Below are positions 6,120 through 6,910 of a stretch of 6,910 nt of DNA, piece by piece. Source of the DNA: CTSoil-075 sp964292325 (GTDB lineage Bacteria > Bacillota > Negativicutes > DSM-13327); NCBI GenBank assembly GCA_964292325.1, contig CAXYVG010000150.1:1-6910 (forward strand), given 5' to 3'. The number at the start of each line of letters is the position of its first letter. The first letter of the stretch is position 1. The notes beneath the pieces were generated by a model. The model had not been told where the DNA came from, searched no databases, and saw nothing but the letters and a program-made list of their open reading frames with translations. The position numbers were made by a program, and so were the translations under genes.

Positions 6120-6494
6120 TCAAGTACACATTCTATCTAAAAAATTTATCCATTTATCTTTTGATAAACTAGATAAGACAATCATTTTATCGTTACTTTT
6201 ATCAAAATAAATAAATGGTTTATATGGTTTCGAATTAATATCATATACTAATTTTCTTTTTATAACAAAAAAATACCTATAAAGTCAAATTCTTCTTTAT
6301 TGTTATTTATACTTCGTTAAATTATTTAGAATTCCTTCATTTTTCTTACTTGATATCCATATTTTATGTTTTATATAGGTATTTTTTCCCTTATTGGTTT
6401 TATAACATTCCTCAATATTTATGTCCTTTGGGCAGTTGAAGAAGCATGCCTTGAAAGTGTTCAATGATTGCAAGTAAAAATAAATTTTATACAC
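6120..6494 (-). pseudogene. Possible remnant of a decayed gene, unrecognised
   Basis: One minus-strand reading frame is open from a GTG at 6494 to a TAA at 6303-6305, then again, in the same frame, from 6284 to a TGA at 6120-6122. Between them are three stops within seven codons (6303-6305, 6297-6299, 6285-6287). The first part contains INIEECYKTNKGKNTYIKHK and the second KPFIYFDKSNDKMIVLSSLS and KDKWINFLDRMCT. These look more like protein than random AT-rich sequence. Neither part has a ribosome binding site, and the second has no good start. I recognise no family. About 25% GC makes chance open frames more likely, and stop codons are rarer here than I would expect, but this is weak evidence. 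The true ends are unknown. Confidence 0.27.
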
Positions 6495-6514
6495 TCAGAG
6501 CTAAAAAAGCAAAC

Positions 6515-6558
6515 AAAAAAAGTGCTTGCAAGTTGTATATTACAACCCACAAACACTT
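6515..6558 (-). terminator. Intrinsic terminator after tRNA-Ser(GGA)
   Basis: On the minus strand AAGTGTTTG pairs with CAAGCACTT (one G-U pair). After a small internal loop, GTTGT pairs with ACAAC around AATAT. A run of T residues follows (6520-6515). It begins 14 nt past the CCA end of the tRNA. Confidence 0.88.
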
Positions 6559-6571
6559 ATCAATTCTTTAA

Positions 6572-6661
6572 TGGCGGAGAGAGAGGGATTCGAACCCTCG
6601 GTACAGTTGCCCGTACACACGCTTTCCAGGCGTGCTCCTTCAACCGCTCGGACATCTCTCC
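6572..6661 (-). tRNA. tRNA-Ser (anticodon GGA)
   Basis: A 90-nt class II tRNA with encoded CCA (6574-6572). The 7-bp acceptor stem pairs GGAGAGA with TCTCTCC, with G as discriminator base. The D arm is TCC/GGA with a GG pair in the loop. The anticodon stem CACGC/GCGTG encloses the loop CTGGAAA, with GGA at 6627-6625. An 18-nt variable arm and a T arm with the TTCGAAT loop complete it. It reads UCC and UCU codons. It has its own promoter (6728-6756) and terminator (6515-6558), so it is a single-gene transcription unit. A plus-strand open frame that runs across it is an artefact. Confidence 0.98.
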
Positions 6662-6727
6662 ATTAACAACTTCAATTAAACAGCGCATCGTTGTTTTCCA
6701 TATGCGTGTTCTTTAGCTACGAAATAT

Positions 6728-6756
6728 ATTGTACTACACATAATATAGGATTGCAA
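6728..6756 (-). promoter_or_regulatory. Sigma-A promoter of tRNA-Ser(GGA)
   Basis: TTGCAA (6756-6751), a 17-nt spacer and TACAAT (6733-6728), with TGTAG just before the -10. A start near 6721 gives a leader of about 60 nt before the tRNA. It matches the SRP RNA promoter at 3880-3909 at 27 of 30 positions with a single 1-nt gap. Confidence 0.78.
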
Positions 6757-6767
6757 GTTATTTTTTT

Positions 6768-6810
6768 AAAAAACCAGAAGTCATCACTGCGTACAGCATG
6801 AACTCCTGGT
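6768..6810 (-). terminator. Intrinsic terminator after the tRNA-Ser(CGA) locus
   Basis: On the minus strand ACCAGGAGTTCAT and ATGACTTCTGGT pair as an imperfect stem, extended inside by CTG/CAG around TACG, and six T residues follow (6773-6768). It starts 14 nt past the CCA of the adjacent tRNA sequence, the same spacing as for the other tRNA, so it is probably that gene's native terminator. Confidence 0.85.
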
Positions 6811-6823
6811 ATTGTTGTTATTA

Positions 6824-6910
6824 TGGCGGAGAGGGTGGGATTCGAACCCACGAGACCTGTTACAGCCTACTCGATTTCGAGTCAGGCATAGCGGTGTTTT
6901 CGGGGTATAA
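6824..6910 (-). tRNA. tRNA-Ser (anticodon CGA), 3' part; 5' part atypical and cut by window edge
   Basis: From the anticodon loop to the end this is a normal serine tRNA: loop CTCGAAA with CGA at 6879-6877, an 18-nt variable arm, T arm GTGGG-TTCGAAT-CCCAC, acceptor strand CCTCTCC, discriminator G and encoded CCA (6826-6824). The 5' side does not fit. The 3' anticodon strand TCGAG needs CTCGA, but the sequence has CCTGA, leaving a C-A mismatch and a U-G pair. The 24 nt beyond it (6887-6910) contain no GG of a D loop and no serine D-stem pair TCC/GGA. Instead GCCT-G-ACTCG can pair with CGAGT-AGGC. The first bases of a complete gene would fall outside the window, so I cannot rule out an unusual intact tRNA. 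A 3'-half remnant at an integration site is the alternative. Identity of the 3' half is sure; integrity is not. Confidence 0.6.

Noticed and set aside
6468..6716. Plus-strand open frame of 82 codons containing GGERGIRTLGTVARTHAFQA
   Set aside because: It is the antisense translation of tRNA-Ser(GGA) and its flanks. Proteins with this GERGIRT stretch are a well-known artefact of gene calling over tRNA-Ser genes.

Overview
The window reads as chromosomal DNA of an AT-rich, endospore-forming Firmicute. Every confident gene lies on the minus strand, so transcription runs from right to left. The order, read in that direction, is two serine tRNA loci, a methyl-accepting chemotaxis protein, the SRP RNA, dnaX, ybaB/ebfC (yaaK), recR, yaaL and bofA. 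The stretch from the SRP RNA to bofA has the same order as the scr-dnaX-yaaK-recR-yaaL-bofA segment of Bacillus subtilis. BofA points to sporulation. The SRP RNA, however, looks like the short form without an Alu domain, and this argues against Bacillus itself. A spore-forming member of the Negativicutes (Sporomusa/Pelosinus-like) is my best guess, held only moderately.

Left part (1-3490): a housekeeping cluster. dnaX encodes the clamp-loader subunit of DNA polymerase III. The nucleoid-associated YbaB/EbfC protein and the recombination mediator RecR follow, with 17-nt and 3-nt gaps. YaaL (DUF2508) comes after a 117-nt gap. A strong hairpin at 338-370 ends this operon. bofA, cut by the window edge, starts after the hairpin with its own ribosome binding site and a possible sigma-E promoter, which fits mother-cell expression.

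Middle (3491-4126): SRP RNA with a promoter upstream (3880-3909) and an intrinsic terminator downstream (3627-3657), then the terminator of the chemotaxis gene (3955-4000). I see nothing recognisable in 4001-4126.

Right part (4127-6910): one complete chemoreceptor with a sigma-A-like promoter and an upstream array of four 8-bp direct repeats. A very AT-rich stretch (about 5990-6514) follows; it holds only a possible decayed reading frame. Then come tRNA-Ser(GGA) with its own promoter and terminator, and a second tRNA-Ser locus (anticodon CGA) at the edge. The second locus is canonical from the anticodon loop to CCA, but the visible 5' part does not look like a tRNA. It may be a 3'-half remnant of the kind left when an element integrates into a tRNA gene.

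I found no CRISPR array, transposase, toxin-antitoxin pair or defence system. The items most worth checking are the odd tRNA-Ser(CGA) locus, the near-identical promoters of the SRP RNA and tRNA-Ser(GGA), and the repeat array upstream of the chemoreceptor gene.
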